Assembly: GCF_001046895.1 (NCBI RefSeq)
Contig: NZ_CAQI01000042.1
Span: 124,001-188,000, forward strand
Reading direction: 5' to 3'
DNA length: 64,000 nt
Source: Pseudarthrobacter siccitolerans
GTDB lineage: Bacteria > Actinomycetota > Actinomycetes > Actinomycetales > Micrococcaceae
The notes under the pieces are model-generated. The model was not told the DNA's origin. It saw nothing but the letters and a program-made list of their open reading frames with translations, and searched no databases. Position numbers and translations under genes: made by a program. Shown one piece after another: positions 15,641 to 24,409 of the stretch; position 1 is the stretch's first letter; every line of letters begins with the position of its first letter.

Positions 15641-16132
15641 CTAGTCCGGGAGCCGGCTTTGCCGGTGAACCTTTAGTGCCCGTTCTTTTGCCCTGTAGGA
15701 GGTGAGTGCCGCACGGGGACGTCCGGCGGCTTTGAACAGGTCAGCGGCCCACTCGAACTCGGCTGCGGCAGCGAGGTAGAGACCCTCGTCAAAAAGCCGC
15801 CGCCCGATCTGGTGGCGGACCTGGGCTTCCCTGAATTTCGTGCGTGCAGCGCGGAGCGCCCGTTCCTGCACCTGTGCAGCGTCCTGCCAGCGGTACAGCC
15901 GTTGATAGGCATAGGCGAGAACGAGCAGCGGACGGAACGGATCTATGGACGCGGCCAGCAGCTGTTGGGCTTCGCTGACTGCTTCGTCACCCCGTCCCAG
16001 AAGGGACAGAACCCAGACGCGTTCCAGGTCGTCGGTACAGTCGCCCAGCCGGGCTTCCATCGCTTCCCGGTCCACGACCACGTCCCGCAGCGTGGCGGGG
16101 TCCACGGACCAGATCCTTTCCTGATGCTCCAT
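15641..16132 (-). CDS. TPR-like helical protein of unknown function
   Basis: This 163-residue protein is made of repeated helix pairs (for example [27 protein letters not shown], described here by its ends: residues 68-94) that resemble tetratricopeptide repeats. Such proteins usually mediate protein contacts. No catalytic motif is seen. It stands between the Csp gene and a beta-propeller lipoprotein gene on the same strand. Role unknown. Confidence 0.6.
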   Translation of the reverse strand: MEHQERIWSVDPATLRDVVVDREAMEARLGDCTDDLERVWVLSLLGRGDEAVSEAQQLLAASIDPFRPLLVLAYAYQRLYRWQDAAQVQERALRAARTKFREAQVRHQIGRRLFDEGLYLAAAAEFEWAADLFKAAGRPRAALTSYRAKERALKVHRQSRLPD

Positions 16133-16205
16133 TAATCAGCCGCCTACATTGTCATGATGAAAGGCCCGCAGGTACCGCCTGTGAGGGCGGTAAGCCCGGC
16201 GGTGT

Positions 16206-17093
16206 TCATCGCGCTTCGGGAGGGGTGCGGAAGAGATTGCCGCCGTCGGTGGATACGACGAGCCCTTCGGTGGTGGCGGCCCAGATCGTTGGTTTTCCGT
16301 CTGTCTTTTTCACTGCGGTGATCGCCTGGACCTGACCTTGGATCGATCCCGTTTGGGTCCAGGTGCTTCCCGCGTCCGTTGAATAGTGGACCGCACCGTC
16401 GGGTTCGACGCCGAAGACTTCGGTGCCGCTGGCGAAGGCAACGAATTGAATGACGGGGGCGGCGGTGTTCAGTGCCCAGGTTCTTCCGCCGTCGATGGAG
16501 CGTTGGAGACCGTCTCGGGTGGTGGCGAGAACGGTGTCGGTTTCAGGGTTGCCGGCCAGAACAGCCGGGACGAATTCGGCGCTGGCCGAGGTCCACGTTT
16601 TCCCATCAGGGCTGGTTTGAAGCGTTCCGTCGTAGGCGATGAGCCCGGACTTGGCTGTGGCGAGGGCGTGGAAGTCTGATTCGCCTTGGCGGGACAGTTG
16701 TTCCCAGGTTTTTCCGCCGTCCACGGAGCGGATCAGGCCCATGGGGTTGGGCATGTCCGAGCCGAAACCAGGGTGCCCGGAAGCATAGAAGACGCCCTGG
16801 TCAGCGGCTGCGGTGAAGCCCATCAGGTCATTGGTGTCACCTATCTGGGTGGCGGGGGACTTGGGCTGCTTGGTGACATCGAAGAGGCCTTCATGGGTGG
16901 CCAGCAGGACCTGATCCGTTTGGCGGTTCACGCTCAGGCCGTGGACGTGGGAGCTGGGAAGACCGGGGGCCGCAGAGGGCGGTGCGGTCCCGGCCGGTGA
17001 GCCGGTAGAACAGGCGGACAGGGTCAGCAGTAGGACGGCGGCCGCGGTGAGTCCGGCGGCGGAACGTCCTTGGGGCATAAAGTGCAGGGGCAC
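16206..17093 (-). CDS. Lipoprotein with sortilin/BNR-like beta-propeller
   Basis: This 295-residue exported lipoprotein has a signal peptide with lipobox LSACS near residue 25-29. A beta-propeller follows with repeated Asp-box motifs such as SVDGGKTWEQ, SPDGKTWTS, SIDGGRTWAL and STDAGSTWTQ. This is the pattern of BNR/VPS10-like (F510_1955-type) proteins. It probably acts at the outer face of the membrane, and no enzyme residues are evident. The GTG at 17093 follows GGAG at seven bases. It forms a likely operon with the DUF305 lipoprotein gene upstream. Confidence 0.78.
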   Translation of the reverse strand: MPLHFMPQGRSAAGLTAAAVLLLTLSACSTGSPAGTAPPSAAPGLPSSHVHGLSVNRQTDQVLLATHEGLFDVTKQPKSPATQIGDTNDLMGFTAAADQGVFYASGHPGFGSDMPNPMGLIRSVDGGKTWEQLSRQGESDFHALATAKSGLIAYDGTLQTSPDGKTWTSASAEFVPAVLAGNPETDTVLATTRDGLQRSIDGGRTWALNTAAPVIQFVAFASGTEVFGVEPDGAVHYSTDAGSTWTQTGSIQGQVQAITAVKKTDGKPTIWAATTEGLVVSTDGGNLFRTPPEAR

Positions 17094-17183
17094 GGGGAAC
17101 TCCAGAATGGTGGTCCAAGGAAATGAAAGTTGGGGAAGGTGCCGGCCCCAGGGGGGACGGGGCCGGCACCGCGGGTGTGCTGG

Positions 17184-17822
17184 CTACAGGGTGGCCAGCA
17201 GGTCTTTCATTTCCTGGATTTCGGCTTCCTGGTCGCTGACGATGTCCTTGCTGAGCTGGACCGCGTCAGTGTTCTTGCCGTCGGTGGTTTCGGTCTTCGC
17301 CATCTCGACGGCGCCTTCGTGGTGGGCGATCATCTGTGTCAGGAACAGTTTCGCCGCTTCGGTGCCCTGGGCGGCCTCGAGCTTGGCCATGTCGTCCTCG
17401 CCCATCATGCCGGACATGCTGTGGCCCGAGGGCATGTTGGTGGGCATCTCGGTGGACTGTCCCCAGCTTTTAAGCCATCCGGTCATCTTCTCGATTTCCG
17501 GGCCCTGGGCGGCCTTAATCTTCGTCGCCAGGTCTGTCACGGCGGCGGGGATGCCTTCTTTGGCGAGCATGGTCTCGCTCATGGTCACGGCCTGGGTGTG
17601 GTGCGGAATCATCATTTGCGCGAACATGACGTCTGCGTCGTTGAACCCGGCCGAAGCGGCTGCGGAGGTTGCCGGGGCGGTGCTTGATGCGGTGCCGGTG
17701 CTGCCGTGGTTCATGCCCGGCATGCTGCTTCCATCCGAGCTGCTCCCGGAATTGGTGGAGCATCCGGCAAGGGCAATTGCTGCGGCGAGGGCGGCAGCGG
17801 AAACGGTCAAGGTTTTCTTCAT
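17184..17822 (-). CDS. DUF305 lipoprotein
   Basis: This 212-residue lipoprotein has lipobox LAGCS at about residues 17-21. After a Met/His/Ser-rich linker (MPGMNHG) comes a ferritin-like helical DUF305 domain with the conserved MMIPHHTQA and MIAHHEGAV motifs. The paired histidines and methionines suggest metal (copper or iron) handling outside the membrane. The ATG at 17822 is used; an upstream TTG is less likely. Confidence 0.88.
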   Translation of the reverse strand: MKKTLTVSAAALAAAIALAGCSTNSGSSSDGSSMPGMNHGSTGTASSTAPATSAAASAGFNDADVMFAQMMIPHHTQAVTMSETMLAKEGIPAAVTDLATKIKAAQGPEIEKMTGWLKSWGQSTEMPTNMPSGHSMSGMMGEDDMAKLEAAQGTEAAKLFLTQMIAHHEGAVEMAKTETTDGKNTDAVQLSKDIVSDQEAEIQEMKDLLATL

Positions 17823-17964
17823 GGAAATCAGGGTCCTCAAAAGTATCAGCGGGCGCGCACGGCGCCCTTGAGTGGTGTGGCGTAAACGCCGGCTGCCCTT
17901 GGGCGGGGCATTCCGGGGACGTAGGACCGCGCCAGAGTGTGGTCACGGCGCTGTCAATGCTGGT

Positions 17965-18438
17965 TTACGTCCTGCTGATACAGAGGTCACCGGGGGTGGG
18001 GCTGGCCGGTGAGAAGGAATAGTTCGTGCTGACTGCGGCCGCCGCACCGAAGTCCGGTAAGACATAAGGCGCTGTTCCCGGCACAGGGGCGGTGAGTGAG
18101 GTGTTTCCCTGGGCAAGGACACAGGCACCGTCACCGGCGGACATCTCCGGGCAGGAACCTGCAGGGGCGCAGGAAGAAGACGACGAGCCGGTTGCCGCTG
18201 GGGTAATCGCAGCCCTGTCCGCGGACGTCCCTGGTGGATGGGAGTGGCTGGAGGGAAGGCTGTCCAGGTGCACGGTTGACTGGGCGGCTGTTGCCGGCAT
18301 GCTGTGCCCGGCGCTCATGTGGTGCGCCCCGGTCATGATGTGCATGCCGAAGATTCCGGCGATGATGGCCAGGGCTGCCGTCAGGAGGCCCGTCCGGAGG
18401 AGGAACGCGGTGAAGGGTCCACGAGATGGAGCGGTCAC
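17965..18438 (-). CDS. DUF6153-like membrane-anchored protein
   Basis: This 157-residue protein has one N-terminal membrane helix (LLTAALAIIAGIFGMHIMT) followed by HHMSAGHSMPA. Its long extracytoplasmic Ser/Thr/Ala-rich part contains several cysteines (SSCAPAGSCPEM). This fits the actinobacterial DUF6153 group. Histidine- and Met-rich residues next to the helix suggest a copper link, in keeping with the DUF305 neighbour. The GTG start has GGGAGGA upstream. Confidence 0.65.
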   Translation of the reverse strand: MTAPSRGPFTAFLLRTGLLTAALAIIAGIFGMHIMTGAHHMSAGHSMPATAAQSTVHLDSLPSSHSHPPGTSADRAAITPAATGSSSSSCAPAGSCPEMSAGDGACVLAQGNTSLTAPVPGTAPYVLPDFGAAAAVSTNYSFSPASPTPGDLCISRT

Positions 18439-18734
18439 AAGGTTTCCTCCCTTCCGTGCAGGTTGTTCAGGCTCTTAAGCCTACCCGCAGGGTGTACCTG
18501 CCGGTCACAGCCTCTTATTCAACGTGTCTGGGAGGGATTGAGTTTCACCCGTACCGTCTGTGTCCATTGCCCGCGAATCGCCGGGGGATCGCCATCATCA
18601 CCCCCGCGGTCCGGGTCAGCGCCGCCATGTTGGATGTGACGCATGGGGGAGATGAAACGGCGTTATGCAAATGTGACATGTGGGGAAAGTTGAAGTACGG
18701 TCAAAGCCGTGCCGGTTTCTCCGAGGGCGGCACT

Positions 18735-18920
18735 CCCGAGCAGACTTGCCTAACTCTGCCGCTGCTCGGGATCCGTTCGCAAAAATCGTCCGGCAGAGAC
18801 GGGGAACCCAATACTGGCCTGCTTTCGGCGGGCCTTGGGGTGAAGCCGTGCCTGGTGCATTTCTTGCATCACCACGGCCGGGTGTCTCCCATCCGAATCC
18901 GACAGCTAACCTCGCAGGCA
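18735..18920 (+). ncRNA. c-di-AMP (ydaO/yuaA) riboswitch
   Basis: The leader of the cell-wall hydrolase gene carries the hallmark blocks of the ydaO class in order: CCTAACTCTGCCG, GACGGGGAACCCA, TTGGGGTGAA, CCCATCCGAATCCGACAG and CTAACCTCGCAGGC. In actinobacteria this riboswitch usually precedes rpf or NlpC/P60 genes and turns them off when c-di-AMP is bound. The aptamer ends 17 bases before the ATG at 18938, so control may act on both termination and ribosome access. Confidence 0.9.
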
Positions 18921-18937
18921 GTGGGAGAGGCCCTTTC

Positions 18938-19717
18938 ATGCCCAATGGCAAAGCTCACGGCCGCCGCCGCGCGGTCCCTGTCCGCACCAGCCCCCTGGCT
19001 GTTTTGTCCAAGTCCGTTGCCGATAATGCCGGTGGTGTAGGCCGCCGGGCCGCCGTCATCGCAGCATCGTCCGGCCTTGTCCTGACAAGCGGCATTGCCG
19101 CCCAGGCAGCAGACGCCCCGGCCCAGCGCGAGGCCGAGCCTGCGTCGAACCTGGAAGTCACCAGCCAGGTGCAGACCCCGCTCAGCGCAGACGCCACGGT
19201 CCAGATCGCCTTCGAGCGTCCCGCCGTGAAGACAACCCCGGCACCCGTCGTGGAAGCACCCAAGCAGGTCGTCGTTGATGCCCCCACGGCGGCGCCCGCC
19301 GCGTCTGCCGCCGTCAGGACGCAGGCCGCCGTTCCGGCCAAGGCGCAGATCACCGTCACCCCAGCACCCGCGGCCCCGGCGGCCGCCGCGGCGGCGGGCG
19401 GTATCAACGCCACCATGGTGTCCTCTGCCTACGCCCAGATCGGCATGATCCAGGACTGCACGCGCCTGGTCGAAAACGCCCTCAACGCAGCCGGCATCCC
19501 CGTCGGAGACCTCGGCCCCATGCAGTTCATGAACTACGGCACCGTCGTCACCGACCCCCAGCCCGGCGACATGGTCATGCAGCCCGGCCACGTAGGAATC
19601 TACGTCGGCAACGGCCAAGTCCTTAGCTCTGGCCTGAACGGCAAGAACGAAACAGCCGTCCACCCTCTGACCTGGATGACCTCCAAGGGCGCCGTCACCT
19701 TCGTCCGCGCAGGCTAA
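18938..19717 (+). CDS. NlpC/P60-type secreted cell-wall hydrolase
   Basis: This 259-residue exported protein has an N-terminal signal/membrane segment (AAVIAASSGLVLTSGIAAQAADA) and a long Ala/Pro/Val-rich linker. Its C-terminal NlpC/P60-like peptidase domain starts near residue 160 (MVSSAYAQIGMIQDCTRLV with the catalytic Cys, then PGDMVMQPGHVGIYVG with the catalytic His). It cleaves peptidoglycan stem peptides outside the cell. The ATG at 18938 follows GGGAGAGG. The c-di-AMP riboswitch upstream controls it. Confidence 0.85.
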   Translation: MPNGKAHGRRRAVPVRTSPLAVLSKSVADNAGGVGRRAAVIAASSGLVLTSGIAAQAADAPAQREAEPASNLEVTSQVQTPLSADATVQIAFERPAVKTTPAPVVEAPKQVVVDAPTAAPAASAAVRTQAAVPAKAQITVTPAPAAPAAAAAAGGINATMVSSAYAQIGMIQDCTRLVENALNAAGIPVGDLGPMQFMNYGTVVTDPQPGDMVMQPGHVGIYVGNGQVLSSGLNGKNETAVHPLTWMTSKGAVTFVRAG

Positions 19718-19727
19718 CAAACCACTG

Positions 19728-19772
19728 AAGGCCAGTTACTCAATGCCTTGGGGGCACTGAATAGCTGGCCTT
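19728..19772 (+). terminator. Hairpin terminator after the NlpC/P60 gene
   Basis: AAGGCCAG-TACTCA-TGCC pairs with GGCA-TGA-TA-CTGGCCTT across a short G-rich loop, with a few mismatches, and ends in TTTGG. The position 11 bases after the stop fits an intrinsic terminator with a weak T-run. Confidence 0.6.
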
Positions 19773-19914
19773 TGGCGTTCCCGGCCGCCTGTAAGAGCAT
19801 GGCGCACCTTTTCAGATGCTGCCGCCGCGGGTCCCCAGCATGCATTAGCGGGATCGGGATCGCATGATGCGGCGGCGGGTTTGTTCCAGCGCGCAGTGCA
19901 GTGCTGCCCGCCGG

Positions 19915-19928
19915 GGGACTTCTGACCC
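19915..19928. promoter_or_regulatory. DosR-box-like site upstream of a universal stress protein gene
   Basis: GGGACTTCTGACCC matches 11 of 14 positions of GGGACTWWAGTCCC and lies 69 bases before the start of the Usp gene at 19997. Mycobacterial usp genes are classic DosR targets. Assignment is by similarity and position. Confidence 0.4.
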
Positions 19929-19996
19929 TTGCGGTGAACATTAGGTGGGGAAACACTGGGGGCAGCACGTAAAGAACTGGTGAAAGGGCGGTATCC

Positions 19997-20443
19997 ATGG
20001 GCGGGAATGGCGTGTTTCGGATCGTTGTGGGGGTGGATGGTTCTGCTCCCTCGCGCCGGGCCTTGGAGTGGGCTGTGGAAGAGGCGCGGCTACGCAACGG
20101 CCAAGTTCAAGCCGTGACCGCCTGGGCGTTTCCGCCGGTGACGGTAGGGATGGAGGGCCTGATCCATGACCCGGATATTTTTCCCCAGGCTGCGCGCCGG
20201 CTCCAGGATGAAGCGCTGAAGCGGGTGGAAAGCAAAGGGGTCCCCGTCAGTGGCGAGGTTGACCAGGGCAGCGCGGCCACGGTCCTGCTCCGGGCGGCAG
20301 AGGACGCTGATTTGCTTGTTGTTGGTTCCCGGGGTTTGGGCGGGTTCACCGGGCTGCTGCTTGGATCGGTATCGAGCCAGCTGGTTCATCATTCGCCAAC
20401 CCCGGTGCTCGTGGTCCGGTCCGGGTATGGTGCCGAGGAGTGA
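19997..20443 (+). CDS. Universal stress protein
   Basis: This 148-residue UspA-domain protein begins FRIVVGVDGSAPS and has the nucleotide-binding loop GSRGLGGFTGLLLGSVS near residue 115. It stands at the head of a plus-strand run that leads into small membrane proteins and copper genes. No strong Shine-Dalgarno is visible, although AAAGGGCGG lies upstream. Confidence 0.9.
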   Translation: MGGNGVFRIVVGVDGSAPSRRALEWAVEEARLRNGQVQAVTAWAFPPVTVGMEGLIHDPDIFPQAARRLQDEALKRVESKGVPVSGEVDQGSAATVLLRAAEDADLLVVGSRGLGGFTGLLLGSVSSQLVHHSPTPVLVVRSGYGAEE

Positions 20444-20488
20444 TCCCTCTCGGCAGGCCTCGACGCAAAGTATCTGGATGCAGAGCCT

Positions 20489-20929
20489 GTGACAGCTGAC
20501 CATTCGTCCCATCATCGGCCGGTCACCCATGGCCGGCAGGGCCCGGTTCCTTCAGGGCCTACCCTCAGGAACAGGCTCCATGCGTTGTGGCACACGCTGG
20601 TCGGTGTGGTCGGGCTGATCGTGGGGCTCCTGCCGCACGTCCTGCACCATATCGGGCTGCTCGCCGGGACCGCACTGGTCGCCGGTTCCGGCGGCACCGC
20701 CTTGTTCGGCGCGCTGGGGCTCCTTGCCTCCATTCCCATGCTGGTCAGGCTCTACCGGCGGTTCGGCAGCTGGGTTGCACCGGCCCTTGGCCTGCTGGTC
20801 TTCGCCGCTATGTTCTCCCTGTCCGCGTTCGTCATCGGCCCGGCCATCAGCGGCACCGGAGCCGGGGTAAACCCCGGGCCCGAACCCACCGTGGACCATA
20901 CGGGCGACCACACGGGCCCTGGTCACTGA
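20489..20929 (+). CDS. Small membrane protein of the copper island
   Basis: This 146-residue protein has a His-rich soluble start, then three to four hydrophobic segments (LVGVVGLIVGLLPHVLHHIGLL; GGTALFGALGLLASIPML; ALGLLVFAAMFSLSAFVIG), and a His-rich end (DHTGDHTGPGH). Proteins of this build recur beside actinobacterial copper genes and may hold or pass metal at the membrane, but no function is established. It starts with GTG. Confidence 0.65.
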   Translation: MTADHSSHHRPVTHGRQGPVPSGPTLRNRLHALWHTLVGVVGLIVGLLPHVLHHIGLLAGTALVAGSGGTALFGALGLLASIPMLVRLYRRFGSWVAPALGLLVFAAMFSLSAFVIGPAISGTGAGVNPGPEPTVDHTGDHTGPGH

Positions 20930-21002
20930 CGCTCCCATCTGGCCAGGAACCGGGGATGTCGGGGAACCTGGCCTCCCCGGTTTCTGCCGGAAGGGTGAAT
21001 GT

Positions 21003-21347
21003 CTACTTCGTTCCGGCCAGGGCGTAGCCGGAGGACCGCACTGCATCGACCAAAGCAGCCGGGTCGTGGGTGCCGGTGACGGTGAGCCGGGACCTCCCGC
21101 CAGGGACCAGGTCCACGCGCGCGGAGTGGACTCCCGATACGCCGGAGGCGGCCTTTTCAACGGTCTGGACACAGTGCCCGCAGGTCAGGCCTTCAAGGGC
21201 GTACTGGGCACCGGAAGCCTGCATCTGCGGCTGGGCCGCGGCTGTAACGCCGGCCTGGCTGCCCGTGGCCGGGGCGCAGCAGCTGCAACCGTGCTGCGTA
21301 GCGGAGGCCAGGGGAAGTTGGGTCCGTGATTCGCTGGTTCCACACAT
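21003..21347 (-). CDS. copZ: CopZ-like copper chaperone with Cys-rich N-terminus
   Basis: This 114-residue protein has a C-terminal heavy-metal-associated domain with the Cu(I) motif GLTCGHC (about residues 53-59). Its N-terminal extension of some 45 residues contains HGCSCCAPA. The HMA fold passes Cu(I) to P-type ATPases. The extra Cys cluster could store copper or help sensing. AAGGAA precedes the ATG. A perfect CsoR-type operator lies 109 bases upstream, so copper induction is likely. Confidence 0.82.
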   Translation of the reverse strand: MCGTSESRTQLPLASATQHGCSCCAPATGSQAGVTAAAQPQMQASGAQYALEGLTCGHCVQTVEKAASGVSGVHSARVDLVPGGRSRLTVTGTHDPAALVDAVRSSGYALAGTK

Positions 21348-21455
21348 GTCAGTTTTCCTTCGGAAGAGGAATGCAAAAGGGGCACTGTTGGGGATGACCG
21401 GCTGTAACGGCTCCGGAGGCCTGGACAAAACCACGTCACTGACAACACCAACATA

Positions 21456-21472
21456 ATACCCCCTGGGGGTAT
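21456..21472. promoter_or_regulatory. CsoR-type copper operator
   Basis: ATACCCCC-T-GGGGGTAT is a perfect 17-base palindrome of the kind bound by the copper-sensing repressor CsoR (TACCCxxxGGGTA type). It lies between the divergent copZ-like gene (start 21347) and the DUF2933 gene (start 21574), so it can control both. No csoR gene occurs in the window. Confidence 0.8.
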
Positions 21473-21573
21473 AGCTGCGCAAGGGTCCATATGGGGGAAA
21501 TTCGTTCAACGGTGGCGGGTACGGGGCCTTTGTGCCCTATCCCGGTCTGGCGCTGTACACGGAGAATCGAGGC

Positions 21574-21873
21574 ATGAGCAGTCTTCCCGGTTTACACGGC
21601 CCCGAACTACCCCGAGCAGCGCGCCCGCCATTCCCGCCTTGGACACAAACCTTGCTGATCGTCCTGATAGCCGCCGCGGCGGTCTACCTCATCACCAACC
21701 ACTGGCTCCATATCCTGGACTCGCTGCCCTATCTTGGTGTGGTGCTGGTGATGAGCCTGTGCATGTTCGGGCACGGCGGCCACGGCGGCTCTCACGCGGG
21801 ACATGGCGGGCAGGGGAGCGGGAACGGTTCCGGACGCCCAGGGTCCTCAGGAGGTGCCGGCCATGTCCACTGA
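21574..21873 (+). CDS. DUF2933-like small membrane protein with Gly/His tail
   Basis: This 99-residue protein has two hydrophobic segments (TLLIVLIAAAAVYLI and LGVVLVMSLCMF). The tail has repeated GHGGHGG units and ends HVH. DUF2933 proteins are short, His-rich membrane proteins of copper and multidrug islands. The tail could bind metal. The ATG at 21574 is preceded by GGAG at nine bases. Its end overlaps the next gene by 11 bases. Confidence 0.68.
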   Translation: MSSLPGLHGPELPRAARPPFPPWTQTLLIVLIAAAAVYLITNHWLHILDSLPYLGVVLVMSLCMFGHGGHGGSHAGHGGQGSGNGSGRPGSSGGAGHVH

Positions 21874-22534
21874 TTACGGGTATGACCTGTGGTGGCTGGT
21901 GATCATCAATTCGGCAGTGTTTATCATCTTCGCGTTCAGTTTTGTCCGGCCCACCACGAAGCTGGACTGGCGGGCGCTGGGCGGGTTTTCTGCGTTCATC
22001 GTGGCGCTGTTCACCGAGATGTATGGTTTCCCGCTGACCATCTACCTGCTCTCGGGCTGGCTGGGTGACCGGCTACCGGTCGGGGATCTGTTGAGCCACA
22101 ACAGTGGTCACTTGTGGCAGGACCTTGCCGGGTGGCAGGGGGATCCGCACCTGAGCCCGCTGCACCTTCTGAGTAACCTGCTGATCGCGGCAGGGTTCAT
22201 CCTGCTGTACCTGTCGTGGCAGGTTCTTTTCGCAGCCCAGCGGGACCACCGGATGGCGGTCACGGGCCCGTATGCCAGGGTGCGGCATCCGCAGTACGTG
22301 GGTTTTTTGATCATCATGGCGGGGTTCCTGCTGCAGTGGCCGACCCTGCTGACCCTGGTGATGTTCCCGATCCTGGTCATCGTTTACCTCCGCCTGGCCC
22401 GGCGCGAGGAACGGGTGATGGACGCCGAGTTTGGCGAAGCCTACGCGGCATACCGCCGGCAGGTCCCAGGGTTCATTCCCCGTTTCGGACACCGGTCCAC
22501 GGACGCGGAGCAGAGACTGCAGAAGGGGCCCTGA
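21863..22534 (+). CDS. Isoprenylcysteine carboxyl methyltransferase (ICMT)-like membrane protein
   Basis: This 223-residue membrane enzyme has five or so helices and the conserved C-terminal SAM-binding block GPYARVRHPQYVGFLIIMAG, then RREERVMDAEFGEAYAAYRRQVPGF, given here by its ends. That is the PEMT/ICMT signature. Bacterial members methylate lipids or unknown substrates. The overlap with the DUF2933 gene and the following ABC genes places it in a copper-controlled operon. Confidence 0.8.
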   Translation: MSTDYGYDLWWLVIINSAVFIIFAFSFVRPTTKLDWRALGGFSAFIVALFTEMYGFPLTIYLLSGWLGDRLPVGDLLSHNSGHLWQDLAGWQGDPHLSPLHLLSNLLIAAGFILLYLSWQVLFAAQRDHRMAVTGPYARVRHPQYVGFLIIMAGFLLQWPTLLTLVMFPILVIVYLRLARREERVMDAEFGEAYAAYRRQVPGFIPRFGHRSTDAEQRLQKGP

Positions 22535-22577
22535 TGGACAGGCGCCCGTGCAGGAAACCGGGACCAGGGCCGGTGCC

Positions 22578-23684
22578 ATGCTGTTCCTGGCCGTAAAGAA
22601 CCTGGTTCAGGAAAAGACCCGGCTGCTGATCAGTGTTGGCGGGGTTGCGTTCAGCGTGCTGCTGATCATGAGCATCCAGGGCCTGTACCAGGGCTGGAGC
22701 AACAAGATCGGCGAATACATCCGGACCGTGCCGGCGGACTACTGGGTCACCCAGACCGGTGCGACGGACATGTTCCACACGCCCTCGGTTCTGCCCCTGA
22801 CCGTGCGGAACTTCCTGACCGGTGTTGAGGGGGTCGCCAGCGCCAAACCGTTCAGCGGACGCCGCGTCGCCTTTGACCACAACGGCAAAGACATCAACCT
22901 CTACATCATCGCCGACGACGTGGAGAACAATGTCGGCGGCCCCGCTAGGGTTGTTGAGGGCAAAGCCGTCCCGGGCCCGGGCGAGATCATCATCGACTCG
23001 GTGGTCGGGCGCAGTGAGAACATCCGGATCGGAGACACCATCCCCGTCGCGGGCAGGACACTGAAAGTCTCCGGCTATTCCGAGGGCGGGTACATTCTCA
23101 GCTTCTCGTTCGCCTTCGCCACCAAGGCCGACGCCGAAGGCATCCTCCAGCTCCCCGGCGCCACGAACTTCTTCCTCGTCACGGTCAAGGACGGCACCGC
23201 CCCAGGGGAAGTGGCGTCACGGATTGAAGCTGACCCGGCGGTGGATGCGATCACCAAGGACAGGTTCGTGGAGAACAACACGAACATCGTCCGGGACACG
23301 TTCCTGCCCATCATCCTGGTCCTGCTGTTGATCGGCATTGCCGTGGGGATGACGGTCATCGGCTTGACCATCTTCACCTCCACCATCGAAAAAGCCCGCG
23401 AGTACGGGGTTCTGAAAGCCATTGGAGTCAGCAACCGCCAGCTCTACACCGTCGTGGTCGAGCAGGCCGTCACCGCAGCCGTACTCGGATACGCCCTCGG
23501 GGCGGGCCTGGCTGTGGTGATCAGCGCCGCCGCCGGGCAGTACGTTCCGGAATTCATCACGGAAATCCGGTGGTTTGATGCGGGCTGGATTTTGGCCGTT
23601 ACCGTGGTCATGGCCGTGGTGTCCTCGCTGTTGCCGGTCCTTAGGCTTTCCCGCATCGACCCTGCCGAGGTGTTCAGGGCATGA
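22578..23684 (+). CDS. ABC transporter permease, FtsX/MacB type
   Basis: This 368-residue permease has one N-terminal membrane helix (LLISVGGVAFSVLLIMSIQGL), a large extracytoplasmic domain (about residues 45-250) and three C-terminal helices. This is the MacB/FtsX-like layout used for lipoprotein or peptide export and mechanotransmission. It overlaps the ATPase gene by four bases (ATGA), so the pair forms one transporter. Substrate unknown; the setting suggests envelope copper stress. Confidence 0.85.
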   Translation: MLFLAVKNLVQEKTRLLISVGGVAFSVLLIMSIQGLYQGWSNKIGEYIRTVPADYWVTQTGATDMFHTPSVLPLTVRNFLTGVEGVASAKPFSGRRVAFDHNGKDINLYIIADDVENNVGGPARVVEGKAVPGPGEIIIDSVVGRSENIRIGDTIPVAGRTLKVSGYSEGGYILSFSFAFATKADAEGILQLPGATNFFLVTVKDGTAPGEVASRIEADPAVDAITKDRFVENNTNIVRDTFLPIILVLLLIGIAVGMTVIGLTIFTSTIEKAREYGVLKAIGVSNRQLYTVVVEQAVTAAVLGYALGAGLAVVISAAAGQYVPEFITEIRWFDAGWILAVTVVMAVVSSLLPVLRLSRIDPAEVFRA

Positions 23685-24409
23685 GCGTTGTCTCCGTCCA
23701 GGACGTGTCCAAGACCTTTGGCGCGGGCCACACCTCAGTGACTGCCGTGGACCATGTCTCCCTTGACGTTGATGCCGGTGACATCGTGCTCGTGATGGGG
23801 CCCTCCGGGTCGGGTAAAACAACGCTGCTGTCAATGATCGGTACCCTGATGTCACCCACGGCCGGCCGGATCCTGATTTCCGGGCAGGACACCTCGGTCC
23901 TTTCACCGGCGCAGCTGTCCAGGCTGCGGCTGCAAGAATTCGGGTTCGTCTTCCAGACCTTCAACCTGCTCTCGGCCCTGACAGCGGAAGAAAACGTCAT
24001 GATGCCACTGCTCACGGCAGGAGTTTCCCGAAAGCAGGCACGGGTCAAAGCCCGGGAATCGCTGGAGAAACTCCAGCTCGGGCACCGGCTCCGGAACCTG
24101 CCTAGGGACCTGTCCGGCGGGGAGAAGCAACGCGTTGCCATCGCCCGGTCCCTGGCCAACGACCCGAGCCTGATCCTCGCTGATGAACCTACCGCGAACC
24201 TGGACGCCAGGACCGGGCAGGACGTGACCCTGCTGTTGTGTGAAACGGCATGCCGGGAAAACAGGGCGGTCATCATTGTCAGTCATGACCAAAGGCTGCG
24301 GTCCGCCGCTAAACGGGTTATCACCATCGAGGACGGCCGCCTCACTGCTGAAGAGGGCGGGGAACACAACCTGCACTGCCGCATGCACACCGGAGCGGGG
24401 CTGTCATGA
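23681..24409 (+). CDS. ABC transporter ATPase, LolD/MacB type
   Basis: This 242-residue ATPase has Walker A GPSGSGKTT near residue 44, signature LSGGEKQR near 146 and Walker B LILADEPT near 166. The FQTFNLLSALTAEENV Q-loop region is typical of the LolD/MacB group. It powers the FtsX-like permease encoded by the overlapping gene upstream and overlaps the LOG gene downstream by four bases. Confidence 0.92.
   Translation: MSVVSVQDVSKTFGAGHTSVTAVDHVSLDVDAGDIVLVMGPSGSGKTTLLSMIGTLMSPTAGRILISGQDTSVLSPAQLSRLRLQEFGFVFQTFNLLSALTAEENVMMPLLTAGVSRKQARVKARESLEKLQLGHRLRNLPRDLSGGEKQRVAIARSLANDPSLILADEPTANLDARTGQDVTLLLCETACRENRAVIIVSHDQRLRSAAKRVITIEDGRLTAEEGGEHNLHCRMHTGAGLS

Noticed and set aside
18955..19720. 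Long minus-strand frames opposite the NlpC/P60 gene
   Set aside because: Artefacts of high-GC third-position bias; the plus strand has signal peptide, catalytic residues and a riboswitch.
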